A DNA stretch of 64,000 nucleotides from Acetobacter conturbans (GCF_011516755.1 NZ_WOSY01000003.1:124001-188000), one strand, 5' to 3'. Counted from the stretch's first letter, positions 29,239 to 38,925 are shown. A program made the numbers and translations. Notes: generated by a model from the letters alone, not told the origin.

Positions 29239-29689
29239 AGTCCTCTCCAGCAAGCTCGTTTCACACCGTGCCACCCCGAAGGGCCACGGCCACTTTCCGG
29301 CCATGCTGCATTACAACGATTCAATAATCCCACAAGATGGTTATCACAATGCATCATAAACGGGTCTGAGGCGCTGTTTTTCGCTGTTTACGGATGTCTT
29401 GCTCATGAATGAGCGATCACGCAATGTTTCTATAAATTTCAGACACCTACCCCACGGGATTTTTATCCACATGTGGCGCCAAGTTCCGACATTCTGAGAA
29501 CTCACAGATTCCTGAAAGCTCAATACCATTTTCGCATAAATGTTATTTTTCATCCGTGCCATGCATTATGTGCGACGGACCCGCCCGCCTGCTGCGTTCC
29601 GCGGATATCAAAAAAAAGCCCCCGCTCTCTCAGGAAAGCGGGGGCAGACTCGCGACGGATATTTCACAGGGGCCGTGAGGCCAACAGCA
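29239..29689. other. Upstream region of the cyo operon
   Basis: About 450 bp. It is less GC-rich than the surroundings, should contain the cyo promoter (minus strand), and carries the Bax-inhibitor gene terminator at 29610-29645. No gene seen; a promoter could not be assigned with confidence. Confidence 0.5.
29610..29645 (-). terminator. Intrinsic terminator of the Bax inhibitor-1 family gene
   Basis: Nine-bp GC stem (gcccccgct 29618-29626 / agcgggggc 29637-29645); on the minus strand it is followed by eight T. It lies 45 nt after the stop codon at 29690. Confidence 0.9.
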
Positions 29690-30451
29690 TCACTCGCTGT
29701 TGCTGTTCCGTGTTCCCATGAACTGCAGCATGAACTGGAAGAGGTTGATGAAGTTCAGGTAGAGGTTGAGGGCATCATACACGGACCGCTTGGCTGCGCC
29801 TTCGGGGCCTTCGTAATACGCGAACTGCGGGTATGTGACCTTGATACGCTGGGTATCGAAGGCCGTCAGTCCGATGAACAGGAAGACACCAACCACGCTG
29901 TAGATGAAATAGAGCGCCGGGCTGCCGATGAACATGTTGACCAGACCTGCGATGACCAGACCGAACAGTCCCATCATCAGAAAGGACTGGAAGCGGACCA
30001 GATTGGCGCCGGTGGTGTAGGCCCACAGGGACGTCGCACCGAATGTGGCCGAGGTCACGAGAAAGACGCGTGCGACTGACACGCCTGTATAGAGCAGCAG
30101 AATGCTCGACAGGCTGGCGCCCATGACGGCGCAGAAAAGCCAGAAGAGCGTCTGAACGGTTGCACGGGAAAGACGGTTGACCCCGAATGACATCACCATG
30201 ACGAAGCCAAGGGGTGCGATCATCGCCAGCCAGCCGAGACCGGTAGGCGCCACCTGATAACCCTGCACATGGAAGAAGAGCGAGCGGGCGGACGTTTCGG
30301 CAATCATATAAGCAACGACGGCCGTAAGCAGCAGCCCCGACGCCATCCAGTTATAGACGCGGAGCATGTACGCCCGCAGCCCGGCATCCACAGTCGCGGA
30401 TTGAGCTCCGGTGGCGAAAGGCGACGAACGAAAGTCGCGACTGAATGACAT
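29690..30451 (-). CDS. Bax inhibitor-1/YccA family membrane protein
   Basis: 253 aa with seven hydrophobic segments and the family end LTAFDTQRIKVTYPQF ... RSVYDALNLYLNFINLFQFMLQFMG, including the conserved Asp of the putative pH-sensing/ion-conducting site. Bacterial homologues (YccA, YbhL, BsYetJ) modulate FtsH or carry Ca2+; the function here is not known. AAGGAG lies six bases before the ATG. It is separated from cyoA by its own terminator, so it is a single-gene unit. Confidence 0.92.
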   Translation of the reverse strand: MSFSRDFRSSPFATGAQSATVDAGLRAYMLRVYNWMASGLLLTAVVAYMIAETSARSLFFHVQGYQVAPTGLGWLAMIAPLGFVMVMSFGVNRLSRATVQTLFWLFCAVMGASLSSILLLYTGVSVARVFLVTSATFGATSLWAYTTGANLVRFQSFLMMGLFGLVIAGLVNMFIGSPALYFIYSVVGVFLFIGLTAFDTQRIKVTYPQFAYYEGPEGAAKRSVYDALNLYLNFINLFQFMLQFMGTRNSNSE

Positions 30452-31047
30452 GCCTTCTCCTTACTTCAAGTCAGGTTTCTCGATCTGCGACTCATATGTG
30501 TCTCTGTCGGAAACACTTCAAGAAGCAGGACCGCTCCCACCTGCGGGTATCTTATATAAGGCATCATAACACAGAAACGCTCCGGTCACAGCACTCTCAT
30601 ATCCGCGGCTTTATTCATGAACATCATTTCATCGTCTGCTTTGCGCTCTGCGCGTCCGGACGATTCCTTGTGCGTCACCCCTTAATAACTCCCCCAGATA
30701 TTTCACCTTTCCGTGAGTGTTGCCGTTTCAAAAGCCCAAAATATGGACGAAAACTCATCTGTTTCGAACGGTGGGTCAGCATGGGAACGGAGGATGCCGA
30801 ACCATTGCGCATCCCGCACAGCCCCTGATTTCGCAACGTGAAAGCGGATTTTTCCTGCGTTACAAATGATGGCTTCAACCCAATTCCTCATACTGCCTCT
30901 CGCTCGCCCCCCTTCCGGAGACGCATAGGGCGTTCCCAGATGACACGATTGACATCATTGGTTCATCTCGGCTGACTGCGACACAACGGTAATTCCGCAT
31001 TGATTTGCCGAGTTAAGCTGCAATCAGTGAGTTCGAGGACATACGAT
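30452..31047. other. Long intergenic region upstream of adhA
   Basis: 596 bp between divergent genes (Bax-inhibitor gene leftward, adhA rightward). More AT-rich than flanking genes. No protein or RNA gene recognised. It must hold the promoters of both genes; a TTGACA occurs at 30949-30954 about 100 bp before adhA, but no good -10 element lies 16-18 bp away. Confidence 0.5.
30949..30977 (+). promoter_or_regulatory. adhA: Weak candidate promoter of adhAB
   Basis: A consensus -35 hexamer TTGACA (30949-30954) stands 17 bp before ctgact, a poor -10. Distance to the adhA ATG (about 70 nt) is reasonable. Weak call; the true promoter may lie elsewhere in the 596-bp gap. Confidence 0.2.
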
Positions 31048-33279
31048 ATGAGCCGTCCCGCACCTGCCAAGAAGACTTCCCTTCTTGGCTTCCTCGCGGC
31101 AGGAACCTTCCTTGCCGCCACCCTTGGTCAGCCCGTTGGCATTGCCCGCGCAGCTGATGAGCAGGGAGCCACCGGAGAAGCGATCATCCATGCCGATGAT
31201 CACCCGGAAAACTGGCTTACCTATGGCCGCACCTATTCCGAGCAGCGTTACAGCCCGCTCGACCAGATCAATCGTGACAACGTCGGCAACCTCAAGCTGG
31301 CTTGGTATTACGATTTCGATTCCAACCGTGGCCAGGAAGGTACCCCGCTGATCGTTGATGGCGTTCTCTACGCTTCAACGAACTGGTCCAAGGTCAAAGC
31401 CCTGAAAGCCGACACAGGCGAACTGCTGTGGGCCTATGACCCGAAAGTTCCGGGCAATGTGGCCGTCCGCGGCTGCTGTGACACCGTCAACCGCGGTATC
31501 GCCTACTGGAACGGCAAGATCTATTTCGGCACCTTCGATGGCCGTCTGATCGCGCTGGATGCCAAGACCGGCAAGCTGGTCTGGAGCGTCAACACGATCC
31601 CCAAAGAAGCTGCTCTCGGCAAACAGCGTTCCTACACGGTTGACGGCGCGCCCCGCATTGCCAAAGGCCGCGTCCTGATCGGCAACGGTGGTGCCGAGTT
31701 CGGTGCCCGTGGCTTCATCTCTGCTTTCGATGCAGAGACCGGCAAGCTCGACTGGCGCTTCTTCACGGTTCCGAACGCGAAGAACGAGCCTGATCATGCC
31801 GCATCCGACAGCGTGCTGATGACCAAGGCCTATAAGACATGGAGCCCGACGGGCGCATGGACGCGTCAGGGCGGCGGCGGAACCGTATGGGATTCCCTCG
31901 TCTATGATCCGGTGACGGATCTCGTCTATATCGCCGTCGGCAATGGGTCTCCCTGGAACTACAAGTATCGTTCGAATGGTATCGGCGATAACCTGTTCCT
32001 GGGCAGCATCGTGGCTGTGAAGCCGGAAACCGGCGAATATGTCTGGCATTTCCAGGCAACGCCGATGGATCAGTGGGACTACACCTCGGTCCAGCAGATC
32101 ATGACGCTTGACCTGCCGATCAACGGCGAGACGCGCCACGTGATCGTTCATGCTCCGAAGAACGGCTTCTTCTACGTCATCGACGCGAAGACCGGCGAGT
32201 TCATTCAGGGCAAGAACTACGTCTACGAGAACTGGGCTTATGGTCTGGATCCGAAGACGGGTCGTCCGATCTACAATCCTGAGGCTCTGTACACGCTGAA
32301 CGGCAAGGAATGGTATGGCATTCCGGGTCCTTTGGGCGCGCATAACTTCATGGCGATGGCCTACAGCCCGAAGACCCACCTTGTGTATCTTCCGGCTCAC
32401 CAGATTCCGTTCGGTTACAAGAACCAGTCGGGTGGCTTCAAGCCTCACGCTGACTCCTGGAACCTTGGTCTCGACATGACCAAGACGGGTCTGCCGGACA
32501 CCCCGGAAGCTCGTACGGCTTACATGAAAGATCTGAAGGGCTGGCTCCTGGCCTGGGATCCGGTGAAGTTGCAGGCGAGCTGGTCGATCGAACGTGAAGG
32601 CGGCTGGGATGGCGGTGTTCTCGCCACAGGCGGCGATCTCGTCTTCCAGGGTCTGGCCAATGGTGAATTCCATGCCTACGACGACACGAACGGCAAAGAC
32701 CTGTTCAAGTACAACCTTCAGAGCGGCATCATCGCCCCGCCAGTCAGCTACAGTGTGAACGGCAAGCAGTATGTCGCGATTGAAGTGGGCTGGGGCGGCA
32801 TCTATCCGATCTCCATGGGTGGCATGAGCCGCACGGGCGGATGGACGGTCAACCACTCCTACATCGCTGTGTTCTCTCTCGACGGCAAAGCGAAGCTGCC
32901 GACATGGAACAGCATGGGCTTCCTGCCCGTTAAGCCGCCGGCCGAATTCGACGAGAAAGCGGTCGACGCGGGTTACTTCCAGTATCAGACCTACTGCCAG
33001 ACCTGTCATGGCGATAACGCGGAAGGTGGCGGCATGCTGCCGGATCTTCGCTGGTCGGGCGCCATCCGTCATAAGGATGCGTTCTACAATGTTGTCGGTC
33101 GTGGCGCTCTGACTGCCTATGGCATGGATCGTTTCGACACCTCCATGAACCCGGAGGAAGTCGACTCCATCCGTCAGTACCTGATCAAGCGCGCCAACGA
33201 GACGTATGACCGTGAAGTAGAAGCCCGAAAGAACCCGGGCAACATGCCGACCGTTCCTGCGCTCGGCATCACGCCGTGA
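31048..33279 (+). CDS. adhA: PQQ-dependent alcohol dehydrogenase, large (quinohemoprotein) subunit
   Basis: Periplasmic subunit that oxidises ethanol to acetaldehyde and passes electrons to AdhB. 743 aa: signal peptide (cleavage near ARAADEQ, residue ~35), an eight-bladed propeller with repeated W-type blade motifs (TGKLVWSVNT, TGKLDWRFFT, TGEYVWHFQ), the adjacent-Cys pair Cys143-Cys144 typical of PQQ dehydrogenases, the Asp-containing segment MDQWDYTS, and a C-terminal cytochrome c domain with CQTCH at 650-654. The start at 31048 follows GAGG. Length and haem domain match type III ADH of acetic acid bacteria. Confidence 0.98.
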   Translation: MSRPAPAKKTSLLGFLAAGTFLAATLGQPVGIARAADEQGATGEAIIHADDHPENWLTYGRTYSEQRYSPLDQINRDNVGNLKLAWYYDFDSNRGQEGTPLIVDGVLYASTNWSKVKALKADTGELLWAYDPKVPGNVAVRGCCDTVNRGIAYWNGKIYFGTFDGRLIALDAKTGKLVWSVNTIPKEAALGKQRSYTVDGAPRIAKGRVLIGNGGAEFGARGFISAFDAETGKLDWRFFTVPNAKNEPDHAASDSVLMTKAYKTWSPTGAWTRQGGGGTVWDSLVYDPVTDLVYIAVGNGSPWNYKYRSNGIGDNLFLGSIVAVKPETGEYVWHFQATPMDQWDYTSVQQIMTLDLPINGETRHVIVHAPKNGFFYVIDAKTGEFIQGKNYVYENWAYGLDPKTGRPIYNPEALYTLNGKEWYGIPGPLGAHNFMAMAYSPKTHLVYLPAHQIPFGYKNQSGGFKPHADSWNLGLDMTKTGLPDTPEARTAYMKDLKGWLLAWDPVKLQASWSIEREGGWDGGVLATGGDLVFQGLANGEFHAYDDTNGKDLFKYNLQSGIIAPPVSYSVNGKQYVAIEVGWGGIYPISMGGMSRTGGWTVNHSYIAVFSLDGKAKLPTWNSMGFLPVKPPAEFDEKAVDAGYFQYQTYCQTCHGDNAEGGGMLPDLRWSGAIRHKDAFYNVVGRGALTAYGMDRFDTSMNPEEVDSIRQYLIKRANETYDREVEARKNPGNMPTVPALGITP

Positions 33280-33334
33280 ATGGGAGTCTCTGACAATGAC
33301 ATCCTTGGAACAAAAGCGACGCGGTGGTGAAACC

Positions 33335-34765
33335 ATGATCAAGGGACTCAAGGCTGCGCTTGGCGCAGCTGTGGCCGGCCTTCTTGCGGGAACAGCGCTG
33401 AGTGCTGCTCCGGCCTATGCCCAGGACGCTGGCGACAGCGATCTGGTCGCAAAAGGTGCGTATGTCGCCCGTCTCGGCGACTGCGTGGCGTGTCATACCG
33501 ACCTGCATGGCAAGGCTTTTGCGGGCGGTCTGCAGATCAAGACGCCAATCGGCGCGATCTATTCGACCAACATCACGCCGGATCCCAAGACCGGTATCGG
33601 CAACTATACTCTGGAAGATTTCGACAAGGCGATCCGTCGGGGCGTCCGTAAGGACGGTGCATCGCTGTATCCGGCAATGCCGTATCCGTCGTTCTCCCGC
33701 ATGTCGGATGACGACATCAAAGCGCTCTATGCCTACTTCATGCATGGCGTGCCTGCGGTCGAACAGCCTGACAAGCCTGCCGACATCTCCTGGCCGCTCT
33801 CCATGCGCTGGCCGCTGGCGCTGTGGGGCAAGATGTTCGCACCTGCTCCCCAGGCATTCACGCCAGCTTCGGGCACAGACCCCGTGGTTGCCCGCGGTGA
33901 ATATCTTGTCACGGGTCCGGGTCACTGCGGTGCCTGCCATACGCCTCGCGGCTTCTCCATGCAGGAGAAGTCTTACGATGCAACGGGTGGAGCCGACTTC
34001 CTTGCCGGTGGCGCACCGATCGACAACTGGATCGCACCGAGCCTGCGCAGCGACCCGGTTATGGGTCTTGGCCGCTGGTCCGAGGACGATCTTGTGATGT
34101 TCCTCCGGTCCGGACGTCTTGACCATTCCGCCGCGTTCGGTGGCATGGCCGACGTTGTCGCCTGGAGCACCCAGTACTGGTCCGAGGACGATCTTCGTGC
34201 CACGGCGAAGTATCTGAAAAGCCTGCCGGAAGTGCCGAAAGCCAAGGGTGACTACACCTACGATCCTGCGACTGCGCAGGCTCTGGATGCAGGCAAGACC
34301 AGCGGCATGACGGGCGCCGACATCTATGTGCAACAGTGCTCGATCTGCCATCGCAATGATGGTGGTGCGGTGGATCGCATGTTCCCGCCGCTGGCTGGCA
34401 ACCCGGTCGTCGTGTCTGACAACCCGACATCCGTCGCTCACATTGTGGCGGCAGGTGGCGTTCTTCCGCCGACCAACTGGGGCCCGTCCGCTGTTGCGAT
34501 GCCTGCGTATCAGAAGGTCCTCAACGATCAGCAGATTGCTGACGTCGTGAACTTCATCCGCACATCGTGGGGCAATAAAGCTCCGGCCAATCTCACCGCT
34601 GGCGACGTTGCCAAGGTGCGTGGTGGTCAGGCTATTGCCAACGTTCGTGGCTGGAACGATGCGCCGACCAAGGACTCCACCTGGGGTGTGTTTATCCCGC
34701 AGCCTTATGGTCCGGGCTGGACGTTCTCTCCGGCTACCCATGCTGGTGTGGACAACCCGCAATAA
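33335..34765 (+). CDS. adhB: PQQ-dependent alcohol dehydrogenase, cytochrome c subunit
   Basis: Membrane-associated tri-haem cytochrome c that takes electrons from AdhA and reduces ubiquinone. 476 aa with a signal peptide (cleavage after AYAQ region, ~29) and three haem sites CVACH (50-54), CGACH (198-202) and CSICH (335-339). C-terminal sequence WGVFIPQPYGPGWTFSP is typical. It follows adhA by 55 bp. The ATG at 33335 gives a normal signal peptide; an upstream in-frame ATG at 33296 has a GGGAG site and is an alternative. Confidence 0.97.
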   Translation: MIKGLKAALGAAVAGLLAGTALSAAPAYAQDAGDSDLVAKGAYVARLGDCVACHTDLHGKAFAGGLQIKTPIGAIYSTNITPDPKTGIGNYTLEDFDKAIRRGVRKDGASLYPAMPYPSFSRMSDDDIKALYAYFMHGVPAVEQPDKPADISWPLSMRWPLALWGKMFAPAPQAFTPASGTDPVVARGEYLVTGPGHCGACHTPRGFSMQEKSYDATGGADFLAGGAPIDNWIAPSLRSDPVMGLGRWSEDDLVMFLRSGRLDHSAAFGGMADVVAWSTQYWSEDDLRATAKYLKSLPEVPKAKGDYTYDPATAQALDAGKTSGMTGADIYVQQCSICHRNDGGAVDRMFPPLAGNPVVVSDNPTSVAHIVAAGGVLPPTNWGPSAVAMPAYQKVLNDQQIADVVNFIRTSWGNKAPANLTAGDVAKVRGGQAIANVRGWNDAPTKDSTWGVFIPQPYGPGWTFSPATHAGVDNPQ

Positions 34766-34809
34766 GCTGATGGTCTGATCCATCAGCTTTCTTCGGGAAG
34801 CAAAAAGAG

Positions 34810-34842
34810 AGCCACGGGGAATTTTCTCCGTGGCTTTTTTTT
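34810..34842 (+). terminator. Intrinsic terminator of adhAB
   Basis: An 11-bp stem (agccacgggga / tctccgtggct, one G-U), AUUU loop, then a run of eight T; 45 nt after the adhB stop. Confidence 0.93.
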
Positions 34843-35090
34843 ATGGCGTTTGCCGTCTCGGCCGGAACAGGCGGTTATGGATGACGCAGTTGATCGGAAA
34901 AGCCGCAGCCTCTTACCCGCAATGCATTGAGAGGGAAGAGAGGCGCTTGCTGGACCGAGGGAATAGCCACCTCCTCCAACGGGGTATGCGCTTCCATTAT
35001 TTCTCGACAAGTTGCAGCCGGAGAGAGAGCGCTGTCAGCAGCGAAGACCGTTCTCTCATTCCGAAATCGGTTGATCGTCTGCGCTGACAT

Positions 35091-35123
35091 AAAAAATGGG
35101 GTGCCTTTTACAAGGCACCCCAT
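35091..35123 (-). terminator. Intrinsic terminator of the rpmH...argB string
   Basis: Perfect 12-bp stem (atggggtgcctt / aaggcaccccat) with a four-base loop; on the minus strand it is followed by TTTTTT. It lies 43 nt after the argB stop. Confidence 0.93.
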
Positions 35124-35165
35124 CACAAACCGACAGTCAGATCATCTCACCCCAGTAAGGGCGCA

Positions 35166-36071
35166 TCAGTCAGCGCGGATCAAAGTCCCGGACCCCGACT
35201 TCGTGAAGAGTTCAAGCAGGCAGGCATGTGGCACGCGGCCATTGACGATGACAGCGGCTTTAGCGCCCGCCTGTACGGCCTTGAGGCATGTTTCCACCTT
35301 CGGGATCATGCCGCCGGTGATCATGCCGGTTTCAATGCCTTTGCGTGCCTCTTCCGCCGTCAGTTCCGAGATCAGTTTGCCGTTTTTATCCAGCACACCC
35401 GGAACATCCGTCAGCATCAGCAGGCGGGACGCATGGATCGCGCCAGCAATGGCGCCGGCGACTGAATCAGCGTTTACATTGAATGTTTCGCCGTTATGGC
35501 CGCCTGCTACTGGTGCAATGACCGGAATCAGACCCGATCCGGAAAGCGCGTAAAGCACCTGTGGATTGATCTCATCGGGATCGCCCACGAAGCCGAGGTC
35601 GATGGTCTGCTCCACCCCGCTGGCCGGGTCCCTCACCTTGCGCAGCAGCTTGCTGGCCTTCACGAGGCCACCGTCCTTGCCCGAGATGCCGACTGCCAAC
35701 GCACCCGCCTCATTGATGAGCGTCGCGACTTCTTTGTTCACCGACCCACACAGGACCATCTCGACAACATCGATGGCTGCGGCGTCGGTCACACGAAAAC
35801 CGTCCACGAAAGACGAGTGGACCTGCAGGCGCTCCAGCATCTGATTGATCTGCGGACCACCGCCATGAACGACGACCGGATTGATCCCCACCAGCTTCAG
35901 CAGGGCGATGTCCTTGCCGAAGGTCTGGGCCAGTTTTGCGTCACCCATGGCATGGCCGCCATATTTCACGACAATCGTGTCACCGGCATATCGCCGCAGA
36001 AAAGGGAGTGCTCCGGCAAGCGTCGTCGCCTGCTGCAGGGCATCGGCTGTGGGAAGTCCCTGATCCGTCAT
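35166..36071 (-). CDS. argB: Acetylglutamate kinase
   Basis: Second step of arginine synthesis: phosphorylates N-acetylglutamate. 301 aa, amino-acid-kinase fold with VVKYGGHAMGD, VVHGGGPQINQML, the substrate segment VDGFRVTDAAAIDVVEMVL, NVNADSVAGAIAGAI and GGMIPKVETCLKAVQAGAKAAVIVNGR. Its length and the last segments fit the arginine-sensitive hexameric type. It lies 57 bp after engB, a common pairing in Acetobacteraceae and relatives. Confidence 0.97.
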   Translation of the reverse strand: MTDQGLPTADALQQATTLAGALPFLRRYAGDTIVVKYGGHAMGDAKLAQTFGKDIALLKLVGINPVVVHGGGPQINQMLERLQVHSSFVDGFRVTDAAAIDVVEMVLCGSVNKEVATLINEAGALAVGISGKDGGLVKASKLLRKVRDPASGVEQTIDLGFVGDPDEINPQVLYALSGSGLIPVIAPVAGGHNGETFNVNADSVAGAIAGAIHASRLLMLTDVPGVLDKNGKLISELTAEEARKGIETGMITGGMIPKVETCLKAVQAGAKAAVIVNGRVPHACLLELFTKSGSGTLIRAD

Positions 36072-36128
36072 GTCAACTCCGCCTGTCCTGTGAACAATAG
36101 AAACGCCCTGCCGGGACCGGAAGGTGCC

Positions 36129-36800
36129 TCAGCCCTGAACGGGCAGGGCAAATGCTGCGAGTTCCGCGCGCAACTCCGGCATCCCGCGTCCGGTCTGGCT
36201 GCTGGTCGGCAAAATAAGGGGATGCGCGGCAGGATGACGGCTGACTTCAGCGACGACCTCGCGATAACGCGCTTCTTCCGCTTTCGGCTTCACATTGTCG
36301 CATTTGGTCAGCACCACCTGGAAGTTGATGGCGGCCTTATCGAACAGTTCCATCACCTCACGGTCGGAGGCCTTCGTCTCGACGCGTGCATCCAGCAAAA
36401 GGATGACACGACGCAGATTTGGGCGTCCGCGGAGATAATCGAACATCATCCCCTGCCAGTCTTCTTTCACGGCCTTGGCGGCCTTGGCAAAGCCGTAGCC
36501 GGGCATATCCACCAGGACCAGTCGGCCAGCCAGATCGAAGAAATTGAGCTGTTTGGTCCGCCCCGGCTCGGAGGATGCGCGGGCGAGGCTTTTCCGGCCT
36601 GTCAGCGCATTGATGAGGCTGGATTTACCAACGTTCGAACGACCGGCAAAAGCGACTTCCGGCGCACCCGGATCGGGCAATTGCCCGATCTGCTGGGCGC
36701 CATAAAAGAAGTCGCAGGACCCAGCGAACAGGAAGCGTCCCGTTTCGAGCTGCTCGGGAGACAGCTCAAGGGATGCGGAAAAGTCCCGTTCATCTGACAT
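36129..36800 (-). CDS. engB: Ribosome biogenesis GTPase EngB/YihA
   Basis: GTPase for 50S assembly, 223 aa. G1 AGRSNVGKSSLINAL, G3 DMPGYGFAKA, G4 TKCDNV and G5 SSQTGRG are all present, with the G2 threonine in SEPGRTKQLNFF. An N-terminal ~25-residue extension is present. It starts 4 bp after the yidC stop, so it is co-transcribed with the membrane-insertion genes. Confidence 0.97.
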   Translation of the reverse strand: MSDERDFSASLELSPEQLETGRFLFAGSCDFFYGAQQIGQLPDPGAPEVAFAGRSNVGKSSLINALTGRKSLARASSEPGRTKQLNFFDLAGRLVLVDMPGYGFAKAAKAVKEDWQGMMFDYLRGRPNLRRVILLLDARVETKASDREVMELFDKAAINFQVVLTKCDNVKPKAEEARYREVVAEVSRHPAAHPLILPTSSQTGRGMPELRAELAAFALPVQG

Positions 36801-36804
36801 CGAT

Positions 36805-38544
36805 TCAGCCTTTCTTTCCGCTCTTCTTCACGGGCGGAATGATTTCCGGCTCATTCTTTTTCCGCGCATGCGTCTTCAGGATCACGTACTGCTGCAACAT
36901 GGTCAGCAGGTTATTCCAGCAATAATAGATCACCAGACCGACTGGCTGACGCGCCATGAAGAATGTGAAGATGAACGGCATCATCATAAACACAGGCTTC
37001 TGGGCCGGATCGATCGTCGCCGGATTGAGGCGCTGCATCAGCCAGATGGTGATGCCGTAGAGGATCGGCCACGCGCCCAGCCACAGCCATGAAGAGAACT
37101 GTGTCGGGTCGAATGGCAGCAGGCCGAACAAATTGAAGAGATTGGCCGGGTCCGGCGCGGACAGATCATGAATCCAGCCGATGAAGGGTGCCTGACGCAT
37201 CTCGATGGTGACGTAAAGCACCTTGTAGAGGCACCAGAAGACCGGCGCCTGAATCAGCAGGGGCAGACAGCCACTGGCCGGATTCACGCCTTCCTTCTTG
37301 TAGAGCTGCATGACCTGCTGGTTCATCTGAACCGGATCATCCTTATAGCGCTCGCGCAGTTCCTTCATGCGGGGTGCGACATCGCGCATGGCGGCGGCGG
37401 AGCGGAAGCCCTTGGACGCCAGCGGAAAGAACACTGCCTTGACGATCAGCGTGAAGGTGAGCAGCGCCAGACCGAAATTGCCGAAGAACTGGTAGAGCCA
37501 GTCCAGCACGAAGAACACTGGCCGGGTCAGGAAGGCGAACCAGCCGAAATCGACGGCCTTCCAGAAATCGGGGATGTTCATTTCATGCTGGTAACGCTCC
37601 AGCAGACGGACTTCCTTGGCGCCGGCGAAAACATGCGCGGTCATCTGGATTTCGCCGTTTGGAGCGGCCACGAGGGGCGTCTGCCCCGTGAAGCCAACCT
37701 GATAGGCTCCGGCGGACGTATCGAAGCCATACGTGCCGGTCACTGCCGAAGCCTGCGCCGGCACGACGGCTGCCAGCCAGTATTTATCGGTGATACCGGC
37801 CCAGCCTCCTGTTCCGGTCTTCGACCACGAGACGTAATTCGGAGCCGTCGAGCCCTCACGCAGGGACTTGTAGGACTCTTCGCCCAGACGGCCACCGATC
37901 ACGGAGATGGGGCCTTCATGCACCAGCATGCCGCCTGTCTCGACCGGGGTGTAGGCGCGAACGACGCGGGAGAATGGCACCAGCGATACCGGCGCGCCCG
38001 TCGCGTTACGGACTTTCTGAGTGACCGTGAACATGTAGTCACGATCGATCGCCAGATCGATTTCAAAGGTCAGGCCAGCGCCGTTGTCCCATGTCATCAC
38101 GACCGGGGCATCGGAACCCAGCTTCTGCGCGCTGGTGGTCCACAGAGTATGGGCATCGGGCAGATTCAGCGTCTCGCCCGGTGCACCGTACCAGCCGAAC
38201 TCGATATAGGTCGGCTCTTTTTCGCTACGGGATTCCAGCAGGCGGACCAGCGGGCTGTTGGGCTGCACCGTCTCATGATAGCCGCGCAGGACCAGATCAT
38301 CGAGACGGGCGCCCCGCAGGTTCACGGAGCCTTTCACATCGACCGCGTCGATGGGCAGGCGAGCCGGAGCTTCCGCGCGGCTTGTCACCTCTGGCTGGTC
38401 ACCCGCTACGGGCGGGGCTGCGAGGGTGGTTGTCTTGCCCTCGATCGCTGCCGGACTCTTGTGTTCCGCCGGCATGAAATACTCAAAGCCGACCAGTACC
38501 AGCGCCGAAAGAATCGTCGCCAATATTACGCGTCTGATATCCAT
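36805..38544 (-). CDS. yidC: Membrane protein insertase YidC
   Basis: 579 aa. An N-terminal membrane helix (VILATILSALVLVGFEYF), a large periplasmic beta-sandwich domain (~60-340), and a C-terminal insertase core with about five helices starting at FGWFAFLTRPVFFVLDWLYQFFGNFGLALL. The hydrophilic-groove arginine is likely in KGFRSAAAMRDVAPRMKELRERYKDDP, with CLPLLIQAPVFWCLYKVLY following. A basic C-terminal tail (KKSGKKG) fits ribosome contact. Part of rpmH-rnpA-yidD-yidC-engB-argB. Confidence 0.97.
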   Translation of the reverse strand: MDIRRVILATILSALVLVGFEYFMPAEHKSPAAIEGKTTTLAAPPVAGDQPEVTSRAEAPARLPIDAVDVKGSVNLRGARLDDLVLRGYHETVQPNSPLVRLLESRSEKEPTYIEFGWYGAPGETLNLPDAHTLWTTSAQKLGSDAPVVMTWDNGAGLTFEIDLAIDRDYMFTVTQKVRNATGAPVSLVPFSRVVRAYTPVETGGMLVHEGPISVIGGRLGEESYKSLREGSTAPNYVSWSKTGTGGWAGITDKYWLAAVVPAQASAVTGTYGFDTSAGAYQVGFTGQTPLVAAPNGEIQMTAHVFAGAKEVRLLERYQHEMNIPDFWKAVDFGWFAFLTRPVFFVLDWLYQFFGNFGLALLTFTLIVKAVFFPLASKGFRSAAAMRDVAPRMKELRERYKDDPVQMNQQVMQLYKKEGVNPASGCLPLLIQAPVFWCLYKVLYVTIEMRQAPFIGWIHDLSAPDPANLFNLFGLLPFDPTQFSSWLWLGAWPILYGITIWLMQRLNPATIDPAQKPVFMMMPFIFTFFMARQPVGLVIYYCWNNLLTMLQQYVILKTHARKKNEPEIIPPVKKSGKKG

Positions 38545-38661
38545 ACCGACCGGCTGGCCTCTCTGTTTTGAAGGAACATTCCCGGGTCACTGCGGAACCC
38601 GGCACAACAATCGCGGTATCTCATAGCGGAATTGCGCCCGATTGCCAGATGTCGGGGCAAA

Positions 38662-38925
38662 CTATATGCGGTTTTTGGTGGGCTCAGGAAGCGGCACAGG
38701 GTCATATCCCCCCGCATTCCATGGATTACAGCGCCCTATGCGCCGGAGAGCGAGCCAGCTTCCCTTCAGCGGACCATGCCTCTGGACGGCCTCGATGCCG
38801 TAACAGCTGCACGACGGATGGAAACGGCAGTTAGGCCCTGTGACAGGGCTGATGGCGACCTGCCAGAACCGCATTCCCCTCATCAGGCAGGCGGAAGCGA
38901 ACCGGCTTCCGCCACCGGGCTTCAC
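38662..38925 (-). CDS. yidD: Membrane protein insertion efficiency factor YidD
   Basis: 87 aa, GTG start overlapping the rnpA stop by 4 bp (GTGA). Family features: an amphipathic N-terminal helix ([12 protein letters not shown]), [37 protein letters not shown] with its conserved cysteines, and GGYDPVP. Helps YidC/Sec insertion at the inner membrane. Confidence 0.95.
   Translation of the reverse strand: MKPGGGSRFASACLMRGMRFWQVAISPVTGPNCRFHPSCSCYGIEAVQRHGPLKGSWLALRRIGRCNPWNAGGYDPVPLPEPTKNRI

Larger units (their letters stand above)
34766..35165. other. Intergenic region between adhB and argB (convergent)
   Basis: 400 bp with the adhAB terminator at one end and the argB terminator at the other. 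The middle (34844-35090) holds no recognisable gene; short frames on both strands lack family features or start signals. Confidence 0.55.

Noticed and set aside
31375-33351. 658-codon open frame antisense to adhA
   Set aside because: A product of strong GC-rich codon bias in adhA; no family motifs, and adhA is unmistakable by its signal peptide, Cys-Cys pair and haem site.
33269-34783. 504-codon open frame antisense to adhB
   Set aside because: Same cause; it covers exactly the tri-haem cytochrome gene and shows no recognisable domain.
35496-36797. 433-codon plus-strand frame across argB and engB
   Set aside because: Spans two well-supported minus-strand genes and their gap; no motifs.
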